This document shows, piece by piece, positions 14,652 to 16,598 of a stretch of 16,598 nt of DNA. Within the stretch, counting starts at the first letter, position 1, and the number at the start of each line of letters is the position of its first letter. Origin of the DNA: Pseudobutyrivibrio sp. (GTDB taxonomy: Bacteria; Bacillota; Clostridia; Lachnospirales; Lachnospiraceae). The stretch spans positions 1 to 16,598 of the forward strand of contig JAFYYE010000410.1 of NCBI GenBank assembly GCA_017557715.1, written 5' to 3'. Both the position numbers and the translations under genes were made by a program. The notes under the pieces are model-generated. The model had not been told where the DNA came from and did not search any database. It was given only the letters and a program-made list of their open reading frames with translations.

Positions 14652-16202
14652 TTAATCCTCAATATGATAGATAAATGATAAAGGCTCATTTTCATCAACT
14701 AATATATTATTTATGTCCTCTATTAATTCTGCCACATCGCCGGTCCTTTGAAAATAGCTCTTTTCAAGACAATAAACTTTATTATCTTTTACAGCTTTAA
14801 AATCCCCCAAAATCTCTGCTCTTGCTACTAGTTCCTGAATAGAAGAAACTTCTCCCTGTATAGTACTATTATAAATTAATATATCCGCATCCGATGCCTG
14901 CATATAAAAATCTTCCATAGTTATTTTTACAGTTGAAATCACGTTATCATCCGTATTTTTTAAATTTGCAGGAACATATTTACCGCTTGCCATCTCAACC
15001 ATAGTAGAAATATAGTCACCTGGTCGTCGCACAACCACCTGACCATTAGAAGTAATTGAGAAAACTGCTACCTTAAGCCCAGTATTAGTCTTACTTTCCA
15101 CTTTTCCTACTCTATCCACTTGAGCTTCAAACACTTCATTTGCTTTATCGAGCCTGTTGTAAAGAACGCCGTAAAGCTTTATCCATTCTAATCGTCCCAA
15201 TGGACTTTTTTCATAACTTGAATATTCCACCATTACAGGAATACCAAGAGATTCAAGCTTTTCCTTCACTGATGGCTTGTGATATATCATGGTATTTTCT
15301 ATGGCAAAATTACATCCTTCTGTAAGAAGCAATTCGTAATCAGGAGCAGAATATTTTCCAGCATATAAAATATCTCCCTGTTTCATTTTCTTTTTTGCTT
15401 CATCAATATACCAATCCTTACTATCAGTTCCTGAAAGTCTCACATAATTAAGCCCATCTATAGAGGAAACCAAATCCATCACTGATGTAGAAATAAGATA
15501 TGTTTTATCTACTGATTCCAGTGTAGTTATATTAGAAGACAGTCCTACTACTTTAGAAGAGCCATTACCATACAAAAAATATTGCTTGGTACCTTCGCTT
15601 CCAATAGTAATAAACGAGAAATTATTTCCAGCCTCATCTTCATAATAGTCCACTGTAAATTGAGTAGCATATTGTAATTTCAGTGAATCAATATATTTTA
15701 AATCACCTAAAACAACAGCTTCATCTTCGCTTGATTTTTCCTCACTTTCAAGAGGAACACTTTGGCCAATTAGCACACCCTTGCTAGGTGAGTAGACTGT
15801 AATCAGATACTCTATCTCATGAGGTGTACTCATTGCTGTAGTATCCCCAATCACAGTGAAAGCCTCATCATATGAATCAAATGGTATCGTAAATACGGAA
15901 TTCTTTCCTGGGACAGCTTCGTTATCATAATGCTTGCCATCTACTACCATGTAATCATAATTAGAGCTTGACCATACTAATCTAACAGTTTTATTATCTC
16001 CCTCCACTACAACTTTTGCGGGAGATTCTACTGTAGCACGGCCACTACCACCTTCTAGGCTTACCTGACAGCTGTACTCATTGACAGCTTCCTGCGAAGA
16101 CGCTTCTATGTCATTCTCTATTGAATTGTCCTTATTAAAAAAGCTGCAGGCTGTTAATGACATAGCCAGCGCTGCAGCAATTATTATTCGTATTTTTTTC
16201 AT
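14652..16202 (-). CDS. Lipoprotein substrate-binding protein of the ABC importer with an extra N-terminal beta domain
   Basis: Extracellular solute-binding component, 516 residues, anchored as a lipoprotein: a positively charged start, a hydrophobic stretch and the lipobox LTAC with Cys19. Residues about 42-140 form a beta-rich domain (YSCQVSLEGGSGRATVESPA at 43-62, LVWSSSNYDYMVVDGK, FTIPFDSYDEAFTVIG, PHEIEYLITVYSP). An acidic linker follows (about 141-165). Residues about 165-505 resemble a FecB/BtuF-type binding fold, with YAGKYSAPDYELLL (280-293), IENTMIYHKPSVKEKL, VMVEYSSYEKSPLGRLEWIKLYG (from 323) and a C-terminal RTGDVAELIEDI. Usual BtuF-type proteins are about 270-350 residues, so the beta domain is an addition. 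The ATG shares one base with the preceding stop (TAATG). The ligand is unknown; a corrinoid or cobalt complex is inferred from the operon. Confidence 0.88.
   Translation of the reverse strand: MKKIRIIIAAALAMSLTACSFFNKDNSIENDIEASSQEAVNEYSCQVSLEGGSGRATVESPAKVVVEGDNKTVRLVWSSSNYDYMVVDGKHYDNEAVPGKNSVFTIPFDSYDEAFTVIGDTTAMSTPHEIEYLITVYSPSKGVLIGQSVPLESEEKSSEDEAVVLGDLKYIDSLKLQYATQFTVDYYEDEAGNNFSFITIGSEGTKQYFLYGNGSSKVVGLSSNITTLESVDKTYLISTSVMDLVSSIDGLNYVRLSGTDSKDWYIDEAKKKMKQGDILYAGKYSAPDYELLLTEGCNFAIENTMIYHKPSVKEKLESLGIPVMVEYSSYEKSPLGRLEWIKLYGVLYNRLDKANEVFEAQVDRVGKVESKTNTGLKVAVFSITSNGQVVVRRPGDYISTMVEMASGKYVPANLKNTDDNVISTVKITMEDFYMQASDADILIYNSTIQGEVSSIQELVARAEILGDFKAVKDNKVYCLEKSYFQRTGDVAELIEDINNILVDENEPLSFIYHIED
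14657..14660 (-). promoter_or_regulatory. Ribosome binding site supporting a TTG start of the permease gene
   Basis: GAGG on the minus strand with an 8-nt spacer to TTG at 14648-14646. The element lies in the last codons of the binding-protein gene, so the two genes are likely coupled in translation. Confidence 0.55.
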
Positions 16203-16598
16203 TACTGTGGATTTGAAACACTTACCTTATGATCGTACCAAACACCCTTTTCTCCAATAAGAGCAAGGTCGAATTCTGTATCTAAAGCCTGAACAGGAAC
16301 ATCAAACCCATATACTACATCTGTTGTTCCATCTTCATATGTGATTTCATCTTCTGTAGGCTGAAGCCAGTTTGCTTCATCAGTTTCTGCATCAGTTGCA
16401 AGTCCCACATAAAGATTTACAATCTTCTTAGATACAAGAGAAATATGTACTGTAGCCTGACCATTTTCAACTGTGAGCTCACCATGTCCGTTCATTGCTT
16501 CATTTACATGGAACATTCCACTATCTGTTGTGAAATCTACCTGATAAACTCCGTCCACTAAATCAATCCCAGCAGTTTCTTCTTCAACAGTCTCTACA
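16202..16598 (-). CDS. C-terminal part of a beta-rich, possibly NEAT-like extracytoplasmic protein (runs off right edge)
   Basis: The frame is open to the window edge, so the start lies outside; 131 residues are visible. An acidic, probably unstructured stretch (VETVEEETAG) precedes one domain of about 115 residues with alternating beta-strand character: GVYQVDFTTDSGMFHVNEA, GELTVENGQATVHISLVSKK, an NWLQP segment, VVYGFDVPVQALDTEFDLAL and a final WYDHKVSVSNP. The YDHKVxV ending and the overall strand pattern recall NEAT-type haem-binding domains, but I cannot confirm homology by eye, and the second tyrosine of the classical YxxxY haem motif is not evident. No sorting motif or membrane helix follows, so any anchor must be N-terminal. 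It immediately precedes the binding-protein gene (TAATG overlap) and probably works with it at the cell surface. I do not recognise a named family. Confidence 0.7.
   Translation of the reverse strand, partial: VETVEEETAGIDLVDGVYQVDFTTDSGMFHVNEAMNGHGELTVENGQATVHISLVSKKIVNLYVGLATDAETDEANWLQPTEDEITYEDGTTDVVYGFDVPVQALDTEFDLALIGEKGVWYDHKVSVSNPQ

Overview
The window is a slice of one long, tightly packed operon for anaerobic (cobalt-early) cobalamin biosynthesis. All 17 supported genes lie on the minus strand, so transcription runs from position 16598 down to 1. The operon is cut at both ends: the right edge falls inside a surface-type protein gene and the left edge inside cbiB. The low-GC composition, strong AAGGAGG-type ribosome binding sites, TTG starts, a lipoprotein-anchored binding protein and a CbiJ-CbiE-CbiT fusion point to a strictly anaerobic Firmicute, most likely a Lachnospiraceae member of the Butyrivibrio/Roseburia type. 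That placement is an inference from protein style, not from a marker gene.

Layout in transcription order. (1) Uptake module, 16598-12806: the C-terminal part of a beta-rich protein, a lipoprotein substrate-binding protein with an extra N-terminal beta domain, a FecCD/BtuC-type permease and a FecE/BtuD-type ATPase. (2) Corrin ring module, 12806-3715: cbiC, cbiD, cbiP (cobQ), cbiF, cbiG, cbiH, the fused cbiJ-cbiE-cbiT, and cbiA. (3) Nucleotide-loop module, 3728-1: cobT, cobU, cobS, a short second CobU-like gene, cobC-type phosphatase and cbiB.

Together these genes cover the route from cobalt-precorrin-3 to cobyric acid (CbiH, CbiF, CbiG, CbiD, CbiJ, CbiE, CbiT, CbiC, CbiA, CbiP), aminopropanol attachment (CbiB) and lower-ligand assembly (CobT, CobU, CobS, CobC). 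Not seen in the window are cbiL, a cobaltochelatase (cbiK/cbiX), a corrinoid adenosyltransferase and threonine-phosphate decarboxylase; they may lie beyond the edges or elsewhere.

Gene junctions are 4-nt ATGA overlaps, 1-nt TAATG overlaps, 14-nt overlaps, a 59-nt overlap (or 44 nt, depending on the cbiB start), or gaps of at most 26 nt. There is no room for an internal promoter, terminator or riboswitch. Any cobalamin riboswitch would lie beyond the right edge. No mobile element, tRNA, rRNA or CRISPR was seen.

The least conventional parts are the uptake module, where two adjacent proteins carry related-looking beta-sandwich domains and the substrate is unknown, and the pair of CobU-family proteins, whose conserved motifs look complementary.
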